Assembly: GCF_038397775.1 (NCBI RefSeq)
Contig: NZ_CP151650.1
Span: 2,728,001 to 2,792,000 of the forward strand
From: Pseudomonas sp. RC10
GTDB lineage: Bacteria > Pseudomonadota > Gammaproteobacteria > Pseudomonadales > Pseudomonadaceae
Direction: 5' to 3'
DNA: 64,000 nt
Below the pieces are notes generated by a model. That model was not told the DNA's origin. It did no database searches and saw nothing but the letters and a program-made list of their open reading frames with translations. Of this stretch, positions 48,401-54,612 are shown piece after piece; within the stretch, counting starts at the first letter, position 1; each line of letters opens with the position of its first letter. Position numbers and translations under genes: made by a program.

Positions 48401-49645
48401 GACGTCGGCCGCACCGTGGGTTGGTTCACCAGCCTGTTCCCGGTGCGGGTCGAAGCCGCGAGTGACATTCGGCAGACCGTCGAACAGGTGCGCGCCGTTG
48501 TGCGAGGGCTGCCGGACAAAGGCGTCGGTTTCGGTCTGCTGCGTTACCTGGGCAGCGAGCCCGTGCGTCAACGACTGGCCGCGTTGCCGGAGCCGAAGGT
48601 GGTGTTCAACTACCTCGGCCAGTTCGATCAGGACCTGGGGGATGGCCGTTTCGCGCCGTCGAAGGTGCCTGCTGGTGACCTGATCGACCCGGCGACGCCG
48701 CTCAACCGCGAGCTGGAAATCAACGGTCAGGTCTTCGCCGGGCAGTTGGGGCTGACCTTCCGCTTCAGCAGTCAGCGTTATGAGCGTCAGACCATCGAGC
48801 GGCTGCAAGCGGCCTATCGCGCCGCGCTGGTGGAGTTGCTGGAGGGCCTGCCGATCAAAGAGGCCTCGCCAGTCGCTCAGGCCCAGGCGACGAGCAACTC
48901 TGGCACGCCGAACCCGCTGATCCGCCTGAGCAGCGGCGCCAGCGACAAGCCCGCCGTGTTCTGCGTGCACCCGGTCAGCGGCACGGTGGTGGGTTATTAC
49001 GCGCTGGCGCGGCGTCTTTCGGCGCAGTGGGACGTGTGGGGGATTCAGAACCGTCAGGTGCTGGACGGCCAGTGGCGCGACACGGCCATCGAACAAATGG
49101 CCCGCGACTACGTCAAGGCGTTGCTGGAGCAGCAGCCCTCCGGGACGTATCGCCTGATCGGCTGGTCCATGGGCGGCACGATGGTGCTGGAAATGGCCCG
49201 TCTGCTGACCCGTCTGGGCAAGCGCGTGGAATTCGTCGGCCTGATCGACGGCTACGTGCCGGGCGCCGGGCAGCCGCGTCCACCGCTCCCTGAAACGGCG
49301 CCTCAGTCCCTGACTGACGGCGAGGCCGAAGGCGACGAACACTGGCAGCAGTTGCTCGGCGTCGAGCGGCACATGCGCCAGTTGGCCAACCAATGCCGGG
49401 ACATCCCCGCCCTCCGCGTGCCGGTGTACGCCTGGTGGGCCGAGCGGTCTCCGGAAAACAACGAAAACGCACCGGCTCTTCTGGAGCAGGGCATGGGTGG
49501 ACGCATGCAGGTTTCGGCCTGGATCGATGCCGACCACCTCTCGATTGTCCGTGATCAGTCGTTCATTACCCAATTGGCCGAGTCCCTCGCGCAGGTCAAC
49601 GAGCGCCCTCAGTCCCACGATTTCCAGGAGCAGGAATATGCATAG
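33476..49645 (+). CDS. Siderophore NRPS 2: C-A(Ser)-T-E-C-A(fOHOrn)-T-C-A(Ser)-T-C-A(fOHOrn)-T-E-TE
   Basis: A 5389-residue four-module synthetase. Module 3: LCL C (HHIIADGGS, 182), A (659), T (S1044), E (1224). Module 4: DCL C (HHILLDGWS, 1686), A (2151), T (S2543). Module 5: LCL C (2729), A (3206), T (S3591). Module 6: LCL C (3780), A (4255), T (S4647), E (4825), thioesterase GWSMGG (S5231) with candidate His 5354. Specificity residues read DVWHVSLIDK in modules 3 and 5 (serine) and DGESCAGVTK in modules 4 and 6, close to the DGE-C-G-VTK pattern I associate with hydroxyornithine units of pyoverdines. C-domain subtypes agree with epimerase positions throughout. Expected segment: D-Ser-L-fOHOrn-L-Ser-D-fOHOrn, released by TE as acid or ring. 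Confidence 0.93.
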   Translation: MSQPSMTSQSKLLALATRFLSLNAAQRRVFLSKLREQGLDASALPIPAGVAGERSPTSFSQQRLWFLEQLEPGNSTYHLPGALRLKGTLNVAAVQSAFARVAQRHASLRTVFGTAEDGTPEQVVQASQPMPFEQLHAADEGELQTLADAFARRPFDLTEGPLWRVALVTLSDDEHVLLVCLHHIIADGGSIQVLLLDFVQAYRASLEGDDNALEPLPLSYADVALWQRACLDAGEADRQLDYWKQQLGDEPPVLELPADRPRPARQSFRGARLPLSFDAALSARMREVAKQRGVTLFTVMLAAYQVLLHRLSGQNDLRIGVPIAGRQRAETEGLIGFFVNTQILRGEVTADATFNQIIDNVRLASQGAQANQDLPFEQLVDALAPERSLSHNPLFQVLYNHQQRQDDALQLMPGLNATLMPLDSGSAQFDLALHTWENAAGELAGNWNYATDLFDHGSVERLHQRFVQLLEALLERPEAAIGDVELLDAQDRAQLTAVNDTARDWGVESWIVHRQFERLARLHPEREALRCGEQVLTYQQLDQRANQLAHYLRGQGVGRESLVGVAALRSVEMDVALYAVVKAGAAYVPLDPEYPVDRLRYMLEDAGIGLLLSHDAVIDNLPAVEGLQVLNLNRLALDHQPVTAPVVEIHPEQLAYMIYTSGSTGKPKGAGNTHAALFNRLAWMQDAYGLDASDAVLQKTPFSFDVSVWEFFWPLMVGARLVMAQPGDHRDPALLTALIEKQNITTLHFVPSMLAAFMAQDDLSGCASLKRIVCSGEALPADLARETLQRLPNAGLFNLYGPTEAAIDVTHWTCVNEPGASVPIGRPIANLQIHILDSRLNPQPIGVPGELYIGGAGLARGYHQRPGLTAERFVASPFGDGERLYRTGDLARWRADGAVEYLGRLDHQIKLRGLRVEIGEIEAALLDHPAISEAVVVARQFATGTQLVGYLVAQAFDEEHLRTQLKKRLPDYMVPAHLVTLEKFPLSANGKLDRKALPEPQLQQRTFEAPLEGVESELAALWQDLLGVQQVGRQDNFFALGGDSILSLQIISRAKKRGIQLSPRQMFERQTIAELAQVAQVVNRDEAAALARIAYNRDIPLTPIQHWFFEQPMRQRSHWNQSLLLTPTEALETPALAQALQALISHHDALRMSFTQQDNGHWQQRYRVEENAEGLLWQREVSADQLTHACDEAQASLNLKDGPLLRAVHFKLAEGGERLLLVVHHLVVDGVSWRLLLEDLDNSYTQAQAGLDIDLGEKGLPFQRWANRLLDFAYSDAVLAEADYWRNLPPAPPLPCANPQGKAQQSVVQQQHLQLDAARTHALLNEAPAAYRTQINDLLLTALTRALQRWSGEPRALIALEGHGREDLFEGVDPSRTVGWFTSLYPVSLHAHDSLDAALKHTKETLRAVPHGGLGYGLLRHLRGEALPSLEGCVLFNYMGRVQNSSGLFTLAHESSGAQRAADAPSACELSLDAQVRDGQFSLTCSYSGERHDSASIQRLLDAYAVTLNEVIEHCRAHSAVTPSDFPALALVLTQAQLDALPVAPRDIEQLYPLTPMQQGLLFHSELSAVQSGDDARDLYINQVALDVDHLPLARFTSAWAAAVQRHPILRASFLRLSGSQQPVQLIRRDAVLAVRELDLRRSPGSLSDVLAAERETPFDLHQAPLMRVLLVRQSDTLWKLVWTFHHILLDGWSSAAVLGEVIQAAMSDTSPLPAGHYGDYVEWLLSRDAERSAQFWQTHLTGFEQPTLMATALTAPTSANGEPLPTQVRVTSMDLNSELLNSAARRQRVTANTLIQAVWVLLLQRYTGQKRVAFGATVSGRSAQVPGIERMLGLFINTLPLVQAPEAQQKVGDWLNDLQAHNLELREHEHTPLFEAQRFAGHAGRDLFDSLVVFENYPVDAVLRGKQAGGVNIGTVELSDKTHYPLSLAVVAGERAHIHVNYHSNVFSAEQIDRLCGHFQALLDGICRFPEARIGDLSMLTERDVSEMHAWNTPPFSPYVDRPIHELIADHARLRPDSIALVHGEQRLTFAEFDRRANQLAHALRARGIGTEVRVAIAMERGVDLWVSFMAVLKAGGAYIPLDPDYPTERLRYMLEDGGVKLLISHDAALNRVPVGDVPLLNLDQLDVSAEPETAPNITIHPQQLAYLIYTSGSTGKPKGAAIAHADISMHIQTIGERYRFTAEDRKFHFLSISFDGAHEGWMMPMCYGARVVLRDQELWSVEQTYDTLIREGITVASFPPSYLRQLSDWAGLQGKGPGVKTYCFAGEAFSREMLHDVIRNLQPLWIINGYGPTETVVTPTLWLASSETADFTTAYAPIGDLVGDRQGYVMDADLNPLPQGIAGELYLGGAVARGYLDRPGATAERFLPHPFRAGERIYRSGDRVRLNSEGLLEYLGRIDHQIKIRGFRIEAGEIEAALKGCEGVREALVIVRDGASGKQLLGYVGGDVAGNDLNDERIKQQLKVTLPEYMIPAHIIVMARLPQLPNGKLDRNALPDPQVSSSDYQAPQGPLEQQLAASWQSLLGLEAVGRNDHFFELGGHSLLAMQLISRLRHEHDLSVPLRALFDAPRLADFALRIAQREQPDTQLALTSRHATRAVQSFSQQRLWFLDQLQPGGHAYNLPGAVRLRGDLNEDALQSAFDGLAARHEVLRTRFVAGDGVPLQQIEPASAVQIERLDIRHEADVETAFNKLAQTFVKRPFDLSHSPVWRLALVRVAADEQRLLLCLHHMISDGWSVRVLLQEFSELYRAALENRSPDLAPLPVQYADFAVWQREWLAAGEGERQLAYWTQQLGDEHPVLELPTDRPRPAQQSYQGDRLLFGFDAAFSQRLRTFAKAEGVTPFMAILSAYQVLLHRLSGQNDLRIGVPIAGRSRLEVEGMIGFFVSTQVLRAEVSAELTFHDVLAQAKATTLDAQAHQDLPFEQLVEALQPDRSLSHNPLFQVAYDHQQRDFELLAGLPGLSAEVLPLDDGSSQFDLALNTWEDVDGSLGGSWNYATDLFDHGSVERLHQRFVQLFEGLLERPEAAIGDFGLLDAHDRTQLIQANDTARDWADESWVVHREFERLAQLHPEREALRCGDQVLTYAQLDQRANQLAHYLRGQGVGRESLVGVAALRSVEMVVALYAVVKAGAAYVPLDPEYPVDRLRYMLEDAGIGLLLSHDLVIDDLPVVDGLQVLNLDQLDVTQQPITAPVVEIHSEQLAYMIYTSGSTGKPKGAGNTHAALFNRLAWMQDAYGLDASDAVLQKTPFSFDVSVWEFFWPLMVGARLVMAQPGDHRDPALLTALIGKHTITTLHFVPSMLAAFMAQDDLSGCKSLKRIVCSGEALPADLARETLQRLPNAGLFNLYGPTEAAIDVTHWTCVNEPGASVPIGRPIANLHIHILDSRLNPQPIGVPGELYIGGAGLARGYHQRPGLTAERFVASPFGNGERLYRTGDLARWRADGTVEYLGRLDHQIKLRGLRVEIGEIEAALLDHPAISEAVVVARQLATGTQLVGYLVADVFDEEQLRTQLKQRLPDYMVPAHLVTLEKFPLSANGKLDRKALPEPQRQQRTFEAPLDGVETELAALWQDLLGIPRIGRQDNFFELGGHSLLAIQLVAQIRRDLKLELPLRALFESPVLADLAQFLNTRAEQAAMPALLPRVEREFAPQSFAQQRLWFLAQLEPESAAYNLPCVLNLSGTLKVDALQRSFNGLAARHESLRTCFVPGEQGVPLQRILPVGPVQIARHDLRDSVQPEADFAELAQAFMNQPFNLDADVAPWRVGLARVADDQWRLMLCMHHIISDGWSVQVMLDDFAQLYRAFSEGVEAQLPSLTIQYADYAAWQRDCLSGRERERQLNWWREALGDEQPVLELPSDRSRPVERDGKGGRHAFVLPQDLADRLRRTAKAQDATLFMLFLASFDTLLYRLSGQRDLRIGVPVAGRADLQTQGLIGFFVNTLVLRAQVSGDQPFTELLAQVKDNLLGAHAHQDLPFEQLVEALQPARSLSVNPLFQVSYNHQQQPDLSRLQFDGLSIEAQQWDIKGAQFDLVLGTFEHQDGLISGYLDYATDLFDASTVARLYDQLLTVLNAVCAAPGTAIGDLPLLSEADLAALDQWNTPPFSPYVDRPIHELISDHARLRPDSIALVHGEQRLTFAEFDRRANQLAHALRARGIGTEVRLAIAMERGVDLWVSFMAVLKAGGAYIPLDPDYPTERLRYMLEDGGVKLLISHDAALDRVPVGDVPLLNLDQLDVSAEPETAPDVTIHPQQLAYLIYTSGSTGKPKGAAIAHADISMHIQTIGERYRFTAEDRKFHFLSISFDGAHEGWMMPMCYGARVVLRDQELWSVEQTYDTLIREGITVASFPPSYLRQLSDWAGLQGKGPGVKTYCFAGEAFSREMLHDVIRNLQPLWIINGYGPTETVVTPTLWLASSEAADFTTAYAPIGDLVGDRQGYVMDADLNPLPQGIAGELYLGGAVARGYLDRPGATAERFLPHPFRAGERIYRSGDRVRLNSEGLLEYLGRIDHQIKIRGFRIEAGEIEAALKGCEGVREALVIVRDGASGKQLLGYVGGDVLGNDLSEDSLKQQLGRTLPEYMVPAHIVIMERLPQLPNGKLDRNALPNPQISSHAFEAPQGERETQLAQVWQQLLRIDTVSRQDSFFELGGDSIQSLAVITRLRRLGLKLVPKDVFSHPRLKDLALRLTAVEVSAEVIVDETPIGELPLTPIQAHFFEQPMANRGHFNQALLLEVQRPVEASVLDRALEAVLRHHDGLNLRFTRRDDGTWQQAYRQTPASDSLWVRDVADDAALTALCQEAQRSLDLENGPLLRLVLAQTGQRQRLLLVAHHLVVDGVSWRVLLEDLSRAYAQLASDTAVNLGPKSSSYQRWAQHLVQAAQAPERQAEAASWAAQTEQGESAWPVDHAEGRATQQDLEQTELLLDAELTRRLLRNAPAALEARVDEILLAALAQALGGWTGQHEHLIALEGHGREALSEGLDVGRTVGWFTSLFPVRVEAASDIRQTVEQVRAVVRGLPDKGVGFGLLRYLGSEPVRQRLAALPEPKVVFNYLGQFDQDLGDGRFAPSKVPAGDLIDPATPLNRELEINGQVFAGQLGLTFRFSSQRYERQTIERLQAAYRAALVELLEGLPIKEASPVAQAQATSNSGTPNPLIRLSSGASDKPAVFCVHPVSGTVVGYYALARRLSAQWDVWGIQNRQVLDGQWRDTAIEQMARDYVKALLEQQPSGTYRLIGWSMGGTMVLEMARLLTRLGKRVEFVGLIDGYVPGAGQPRPPLPETAPQSLTDGEAEGDEHWQQLLGVERHMRQLANQCRDIPALRVPVYAWWAERSPENNENAPALLEQGMGGRMQVSAWIDADHLSIVRDQSFITQLAESLAQVNERPQSHDFQEQEYA
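34814..36589 (+). repeat. Internal duplication, copy 1 (serine A-domain unit, module 3)
   Basis: Codons 447-1038 of NRPS 2 and codons 2994-3585 (42455-44230) are both exactly 592 codons with no indel and are near-identical in protein. The duplicated unit runs from the end of the C domain (WNYATDLFDHGS) through the A domain to the start of the carrier protein (GRQDNFF). The sequence diverges at once into E-type (ALGGDS) or C-type (ELGGHS) carrier domains. Confidence 0.85.
39449..40966 (+). repeat. Internal duplication, copy 1 (fOHOrn A-domain unit, module 4)
   Basis: A 506-codon unit from WNTPPFSPYVDRPIHEL to DRNALP, repeated without indels at 45761-47278. By eye about 18 residues differ, only about six of them in the first ~400. 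Confidence 0.88.
42455..44230 (+). repeat. Internal duplication, copy 2 (serine A-domain unit, module 5)
   Basis: Partner of 34814-36589, same 592-codon length. The first ~600 bases of both copies use more G- and T-ending codons than the surrounding synthetase, so they share ancestry or have been homogenised. Confidence 0.85.
45761..47278 (+). repeat. Internal duplication, copy 2 (fOHOrn A-domain unit, module 6)
   Basis: Partner of 39449-40966. Most differences between the copies fall in the C-terminal A subdomain (after GGDV), next to carrier domains that face different partners (C in module 4, E in module 6). Confidence 0.88.
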
Positions 49646-51047
49646 CCCACACAACGTGACGTCCATTGGCGAGCTGAGCCCCGAGGCGGCACTGATTAAC
49701 GCCGATTATCGGTTCGCGCCCACGCCGCGACTGGAGCGGCAGGCGGCCGTGGAATCCAACGCCCGCAGCTACCCGCGCCGCATTCCGCTGGAGCTCAAGC
49801 GCGCCCAGGGCATTCACGTGCAGGACAGCGAAGGGCGCTGGTTCATCGATTGCCTCGCCGGTGCGGGCACCCTCGCATTGGGCCACAACCACCCCGAGGT
49901 GGTGCAGTCGATGCGCAACTTGCTCGACGGTCAGCGCCCGCTGCATACCCTCGACCTGATGACCGAGGCCAAGGATGAATTCATCCGCGAGCTGTACGCC
50001 TTGCTGCCACCCGAATTCGCCAAGGACGCGCGCATTCAATTCTGCGGCCCGGCAGGCACCGACGCGGTCGAGGCGGCGCTGAAACTGGTGCGCACCGCCA
50101 CCGGGCGCAGCAACCTGATGGCCTTCCACGGCGCTTACCACGGCATGACCCAGGGCGCGTTGGGCCTGATGGGCAACCTGGGGCCGAAGGCGTATCTGGA
50201 CGGCATGGCCTCGAACGCGCAGTTCTTGCCGTTCCCCTACGACTACCGCTGCCCGTTCGGCGTGGGCGGTGAGGCGGGGGAACGCATCGGCCTGCATTAC
50301 ATCGAGAACCAGCTGACCGACCCGGAAAGCGGTGTGCTGCCACCGGCCGGGATGATCCTCGAAACCCTGCAAGGGGAGGGTGGGGTGGTGCCGACGTCTG
50401 CTCACTGGTTGCGCGAGATTCGCCGCATCACCCACGACGCCGGGGTGCCGCTGATCCTCGACGAAATCCAGTGCGGCGTGGCGCGGACCGGCAAGCCGTT
50501 TGCCTTCCAGCACGCCGGCATCGTCCCGGACGTGTTGGTCCTGTCCAAAGCCATCGGCGGCAGTCAACCGATGGCGGTGGTGGTCTACAACAAGGCGCTG
50601 GATGTCTGGAAACCGGGCTCTCACGCCGGAACGTTCCGTGGCAACCAGCTGGCCATGGTCGCCGGTTCCACTACCCTGCGCATCGTGCGCGAACAGCAAC
50701 TGGACCAGCACGCGGCGGCCATGGGCGAACGCTTGAGCAGCCATCTGCGTGCCCTGCAAAAAGACTATCCGCAGATGGGCGACGTGCGCGGCATGGGCCT
50801 GATGCTCGGCGTGGAAATGGTCGATACCGCAGGGCGTCCGGACGTGCTCGGGCGTTTCCCCCACAGCGGTGAATTGGCGTCGAAGATTCAGCGCCAGTGC
50901 CTGCAACGGGGGCTGATCATCGAAGTCGGCGGCCGTCACTCCAGCGTCATCCGTTTTCTGCCGCCGCTGATCGTCACCGCAACGCAGATCGACCAGATCG
51001 CCGACATCTTCAGCGCCGCCGTTTCGGCCGCCGTCCACACCCGTTAG
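49638..51047 (+). CDS. pvdH: PvdH-like diaminobutyrate-2-oxoglutarate aminotransferase
   Basis: A 469-residue class-III PLP aminotransferase, the length I recall for PvdH. It forms L-2,4-diaminobutyrate from aspartate semialdehyde and glutamate, supplying the Dab used by module 2. Visible motifs: FIDCLAGAGTLALGHNHPEV, FCGPAGTDAVEAALKLVR, FHGAYHGMTQGAL, ILDEIQCGVARTGKPFAF and the PLP lysine in VLVLSKAIGGSQPMAV. The ATG at 49638 overlaps the NRPS 2 stop by eight bases and has CAGGAGCAGG upstream, so it is translationally coupled; a longer in-frame extension into the NRPS is not needed. An aminotransferase in direct union with the NRPS supports the Dab call from the A-domain code. Confidence 0.92.
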   Translation: MHSPHNVTSIGELSPEAALINADYRFAPTPRLERQAAVESNARSYPRRIPLELKRAQGIHVQDSEGRWFIDCLAGAGTLALGHNHPEVVQSMRNLLDGQRPLHTLDLMTEAKDEFIRELYALLPPEFAKDARIQFCGPAGTDAVEAALKLVRTATGRSNLMAFHGAYHGMTQGALGLMGNLGPKAYLDGMASNAQFLPFPYDYRCPFGVGGEAGERIGLHYIENQLTDPESGVLPPAGMILETLQGEGGVVPTSAHWLREIRRITHDAGVPLILDEIQCGVARTGKPFAFQHAGIVPDVLVLSKAIGGSQPMAVVVYNKALDVWKPGSHAGTFRGNQLAMVAGSTTLRIVREQQLDQHAAAMGERLSSHLRALQKDYPQMGDVRGMGLMLGVEMVDTAGRPDVLGRFPHSGELASKIQRQCLQRGLIIEVGGRHSSVIRFLPPLIVTATQIDQIADIFSAAVSAAVHTR

Positions 51048-51094
51048 ACCCACCCCTGTATCCGCGAAGTGACAAGGGACTGCGCTTCGCATTT

Positions 51095-51113
51095 GATAAT
51101 GAATAGCAATGGC
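51095..51113. promoter_or_regulatory. Fur box before the TonB receptor gene
   Basis: GATAATGAATAGCAATGGC matches about 13 of 19 Fur consensus positions; a second partial site, GGCAATGAGAACGTTTCTC, overlaps its 3' end. It lies ~100 bp before the receptor start, within the 167-bp gap after the aminotransferase gene, so the receptor probably has its own iron-repressed promoter. Confidence 0.65.
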
Positions 51114-51214
51114 AATGAGAACGTTTCTCTGTTACATTTTCACGCTTTTTTGACATATGCAGTCAAAATTTGGGGCCAGAGGCCCCGTGTTTCTTCAAGG
51201 GAGGGGGAGTTCGG

Positions 51215-53413
51215 ATGGTCAGCAACAACAAAAATCAATTCAAGGTGAAAGCCTTGGCAGCGCTGGTTGCAACAGTCGCGTGCCACGGTCTGGCATGGGC
51301 CGACGATGCCCCTGCGAAACCGGCGAAAGGCTCCACCATTCAACTGCAGAATTCGGTGGTTTCAGGTGAAGCCCCAGTGGCTGAAACCGACGTCGGTTAT
51401 CAGGCGAAAAACAGCACGGCGGGCACCAAGACCAGCACGCCATTATCGGAAACGCCGCGTTCTGTATCGGTCGTGACACGTCAGCGCATGCAGGATCAGG
51501 CGTCCCAAACCCTGACCGACATCCTCGGCTACGTGCCGGGTATTTTTGCGCCACCGTTCGCGGTCGGCGACGGCCTGGCCGGTGACCTGTTCTCGATTCG
51601 TGGCTACAACGCCACCGACTACGGCTACGGCCTGCTCAAGGACGGCCTGCGTCTGCAAGGCAACCGCTACGACACCACCACCGAACCGTATGGTCTGGAG
51701 CGCACCGAAGTGTTCCGGGGCCCGAGCTCGATCCTCTACGGCGAAAACGCGCCGGGCGGTCTGGTCAACCTGGTCAGCAAGCGCCCGACCGAAGTCGCGC
51801 AAGGCGAAGCCAAGTTCACCTACGGCAGCAACAACCGTCGTCAACTCAGCCTGGACGTCTCCGGCCCGCTGACCGACGACAACCGCATTCTGGGCCGTGT
51901 GGTCATGCTCGGCCGCAACGCCGACACCCAGGTCGATTCCGTGCCGGACGACCGCATTTACATCGCGCCGTCGATGACCTTCAACTTCGACGAAGACACC
52001 GCGCTGACCCTGCTGTCCTCGTACCAGCGCGACCGCACCAAGCTGGAACTGGGCTACCCGGCGGCGGGCACGCTGCTGAACAACCCCAACGGCAAGATCG
52101 GCAAGAGCCAATTCAACGGCAACCCGAACTGGGACGATTTCGAGCGTGAAAGCTGGACCCTGGGCTACGAGTTCAGCCACCAGTTGAACGAGAACTGGCA
52201 GTTCCGCCAGAACTCGCGCTACATGGAATCGCGCATCGACCGCCACGAGACCTGGCCGAACAACCTGAACAACGGCGGCTTCGGCAGCACGTTGACCAGC
52301 ACCGCGTATGACCGCGACAACAAATCCATCGCCTACTCGGTCGACAACCAGTTCGAAGGCCACTTCACCTCCGGCGCGCTGGACAACACCGTGCTGCTGG
52401 GCGCGAGCTACGACCGCACCTCGTTCAACCAGGATTGGGCGGCGGGCAACGGCGGTACGTTCAACGCCTTCAACCCGGTGTTCCCGGCGGGCAATCCGCG
52501 TATGCTCGCGACGATCCAGAACTCGCAGCTCGACCAGCAGATGTACGGTTTGTACAGTCAGTTGCAGAGCAAGTACGACAATTGGATCTTCCTGCTCGGC
52601 GGTCGCCAGGACTTCGTGAACAGCAAATACCGCAACCGCGCCGGTACCACCAGCGGTGTGGCGGATCTGGACGGCTGGGATCACCGTTTCAGCTGGCAGA
52701 CCGGCCTGATGTACCAGTTCGAAAACGGCATCTCGCCGTACGTCAGCTATTCGACGGCCTTCACTCCGGTGCAGCAGTCGTCGCAGCCGAATGGTGATTT
52801 GCTGCACCCGATCCTCAGCCATCAGTACGAAGCCGGTGTGAAAATCGAGCCGAAAGGCTGGAACACTACGTTCAGCGCAGCGGTGTTCGAACTCACCAAG
52901 ACCGACGACGTCGTGGCCGGGTCCAACGGTTTCAGCCAGCAGGTGGGCGAGAGCAAGTCCAAGGGCATCGAGCTGGAAGCCAACAGCGACATCACCCAGA
53001 ACCTGAGCCTGACGGCGTCGTACACCTACACCGATGCACGGGTGACCAAGGATGCGCCGGGGTCGTTGTTCGAGGATCACCAGTTGACCGGTATTCCGCG
53101 TAACCAGGCGTCGGGCTGGGCGACCTATCGCTTCCTCGACGGTCCGCTGAGCGGATTCCGTGTGGGCGGTGGTGTGCGGTATTTCGACAACACCTTCGCG
53201 TACACCGCGCCGACGTTGTACGGCAAGTTGAAGACCGGCGATGTGACGCTGGTGGATGCGTTGGTCGGGTATGACATCGACAAGCACTGGTCGGTGGATG
53301 TGAACGCGAAGAACCTGTTTGACAAGGAGTATGTCAGCGGGTGTAACAACGCCGGTCGTTGCTATTGGGGCGAAGAGCGCACCGTGTTGGGTACGGTGGC
53401 GTTCCGCTGGTAA
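51215..53413 (+). CDS. TonB-dependent ferric-siderophore receptor
   Basis: A 732-residue outer-membrane receptor of the FhuA/FpvA-like class. A signal peptide (ending HGLAWA) is followed by ~45 residues and then the plug: TPLSETPRSVSVVTRQRM, LGYVPGI, FSIRGYNATDYG, ERTEVFRGPSSILYGENAPGGLVNLVSKRP. The barrel ends in NLFDKEYVSGCNNAGRCYWGEERTVLGTVAFRW with a terminal aromatic. No STN signalling domain separates signal peptide and plug, so it is a plain transporter, not a sigma-regulating transducer. The ATG at 51215 has a GGGAGGGGGAG site upstream. Position directly after the siderophore genes implies uptake of the cluster's own ferric product. Confidence 0.92.
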   Translation: MVSNNKNQFKVKALAALVATVACHGLAWADDAPAKPAKGSTIQLQNSVVSGEAPVAETDVGYQAKNSTAGTKTSTPLSETPRSVSVVTRQRMQDQASQTLTDILGYVPGIFAPPFAVGDGLAGDLFSIRGYNATDYGYGLLKDGLRLQGNRYDTTTEPYGLERTEVFRGPSSILYGENAPGGLVNLVSKRPTEVAQGEAKFTYGSNNRRQLSLDVSGPLTDDNRILGRVVMLGRNADTQVDSVPDDRIYIAPSMTFNFDEDTALTLLSSYQRDRTKLELGYPAAGTLLNNPNGKIGKSQFNGNPNWDDFERESWTLGYEFSHQLNENWQFRQNSRYMESRIDRHETWPNNLNNGGFGSTLTSTAYDRDNKSIAYSVDNQFEGHFTSGALDNTVLLGASYDRTSFNQDWAAGNGGTFNAFNPVFPAGNPRMLATIQNSQLDQQMYGLYSQLQSKYDNWIFLLGGRQDFVNSKYRNRAGTTSGVADLDGWDHRFSWQTGLMYQFENGISPYVSYSTAFTPVQQSSQPNGDLLHPILSHQYEAGVKIEPKGWNTTFSAAVFELTKTDDVVAGSNGFSQQVGESKSKGIELEANSDITQNLSLTASYTYTDARVTKDAPGSLFEDHQLTGIPRNQASGWATYRFLDGPLSGFRVGGGVRYFDNTFAYTAPTLYGKLKTGDVTLVDALVGYDIDKHWSVDVNAKNLFDKEYVSGCNNAGRCYWGEERTVLGTVAFRW

Positions 53414-53430
53414 GGGCAGGGGTTGAAGAG

Positions 53431-53468
53431 AAGGGCAGGCACGGGTGACGTGACTTGCCCTTTTTTTG
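53431..53468 (+). terminator. Intrinsic terminator after the receptor gene
   Basis: AGGGCAGG pairs with CTTGCCCT across a 14-base loop and runs into seven T, 18 bases after the receptor stop. Confidence 0.75.
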
Positions 53469-53516
53469 TTTCTTGAACTGCGTTCATATCCGTTTCATCG
53501 GGTGTGGCTGATATCG

Positions 53517-53764
53517 GTTCCGCCCTTACGGCGGGTCACTTTCGAAAAGCCGGAGTGCCGGCCCAGACGAAAGTAACCAAAGCGCTCAGGCTCCTGGCTG
53601 GGCCCTCGTTCCTCGGGTTCCCTCACTTCGGCGACGCTCCGTGGGCCCGCCGCGAAGGGCCATCCATGGCCCAGCGCGGCTCTCGCGGCATCCATGCCGC
53701 TCGACCCACTCCGCATCGCCTGCGTTCGGCCTGCGCCCAAGTCGCGTTCGGCGGTGTCTGAACT
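53517..53764. repeat. Inverted repeat, left arm (~248 bp)
   Basis: This segment reappears in inverted orientation at 54208-54455 with good identity over its full length, including the outer block around GGCGGGTCACTTTCG and the inner block ending GCGGTGTCTGAAC. It is non-coding; short frames inside are chance. The edge motif resembles a repeat common in Pseudomonas intergenic regions, as I recall it. Confidence 0.8.
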
Positions 53765-53857
53765 GGCGTGGGAGAAGATCAAAAGCGATCTTGCTGGAGC
53801 TAACGCTCTTCGCAGTGTGTTGCGTTAAGCGAGGCTTCATCAGGACGCGATTTTGAA

Positions 53858-53947
53858 CTGTAGGAGCGAATTCATTCGCGAAAATGGTCCAGGCGACGGA
53901 GATGTGTTGCCTGCACCTGCCTCTCGCGAATGAATTCGCTCCTACAG
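53858..53947. repeat. REP-type inverted repeat between the large inverted arms
   Basis: Perfect 24-base arms at 53858-53881 and 53924-53947 (left arm begins CTGTAGGAGCGAATTCATTC) enclose 42 bases. It belongs to the same family as 16131-16221, with TAGG for TGGG. Confidence 0.87.
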
Positions 53948-54064
53948 GGGCTGTGCAGCGCTCCTGAATTCTCAACAATGCAGGTACACCGCGTTCGCTG
54001 CCGTCGTAACCTCCGGCGTCTCCCACAGGAACAGCGTCCAGATTCAAGCGCGAAGTTCGCACTC

Positions 54065-54196
<132 letters not shown>

Positions 54197-54207
54197 CATA
54201 CGCAATA

Positions 54208-54455
54208 GTTCAGACACCGCCGAACGCGACTTGGGTGCAGGCCGAACGCAGGCGGTGCGGAGTGGGTCGAGCGGCATGGATGCCGCGAGAGCGCCGCAAG
54301 GACATGGATGTCCGTTCGGCGCGGGCCCACGGAGCATCGCCGGAGTGAGGGAACTTCGACGAAGTCGAAGCCAAACCAGGAGCCTGAGCGCTTTGGTTAC
54401 TTTCGTCTGGGCCGGCACTCCGGCTTTTCGAAAGTGACCCGCCGGGGGGGCGGAA
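54208..54455. repeat. Inverted repeat, right arm (~248 bp)
   Basis: Inverted copy of 53517-53764. The arms differ mainly in a middle stretch (around 54290-54370), so they are not recent identical copies. Confidence 0.8.
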
Positions 54456-54534
54456 AGGTGAAGCAGTGTCGCCACCGCAAATGGATATACATGCATAACA
54501 ACGCACCGCCTTTGACCCGCTTCAAGAAAAAACA

Positions 54535-54562
54535 CTAATCATCCGCCCCCCTCATTCGTCTT
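54535..54562 (+). promoter_or_regulatory. PvdS-type iron-starvation promoter before mbtH
   Basis: CTAATC (54535-54540), 16 bases, then CGTCTT (54557-54562). This has the same spacing and same -10 element as the promoter at 22156, with one base different in the -35 element. It lies 50 bp before the mbtH start and would drive the tailoring operon independently of the upstream repeats. Confidence 0.55.
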
Positions 54563-54612
54563 CTAGATAAACCCGCATCACACGCGGCCACTCATCACGA
54601 AGAGGCAACCCC

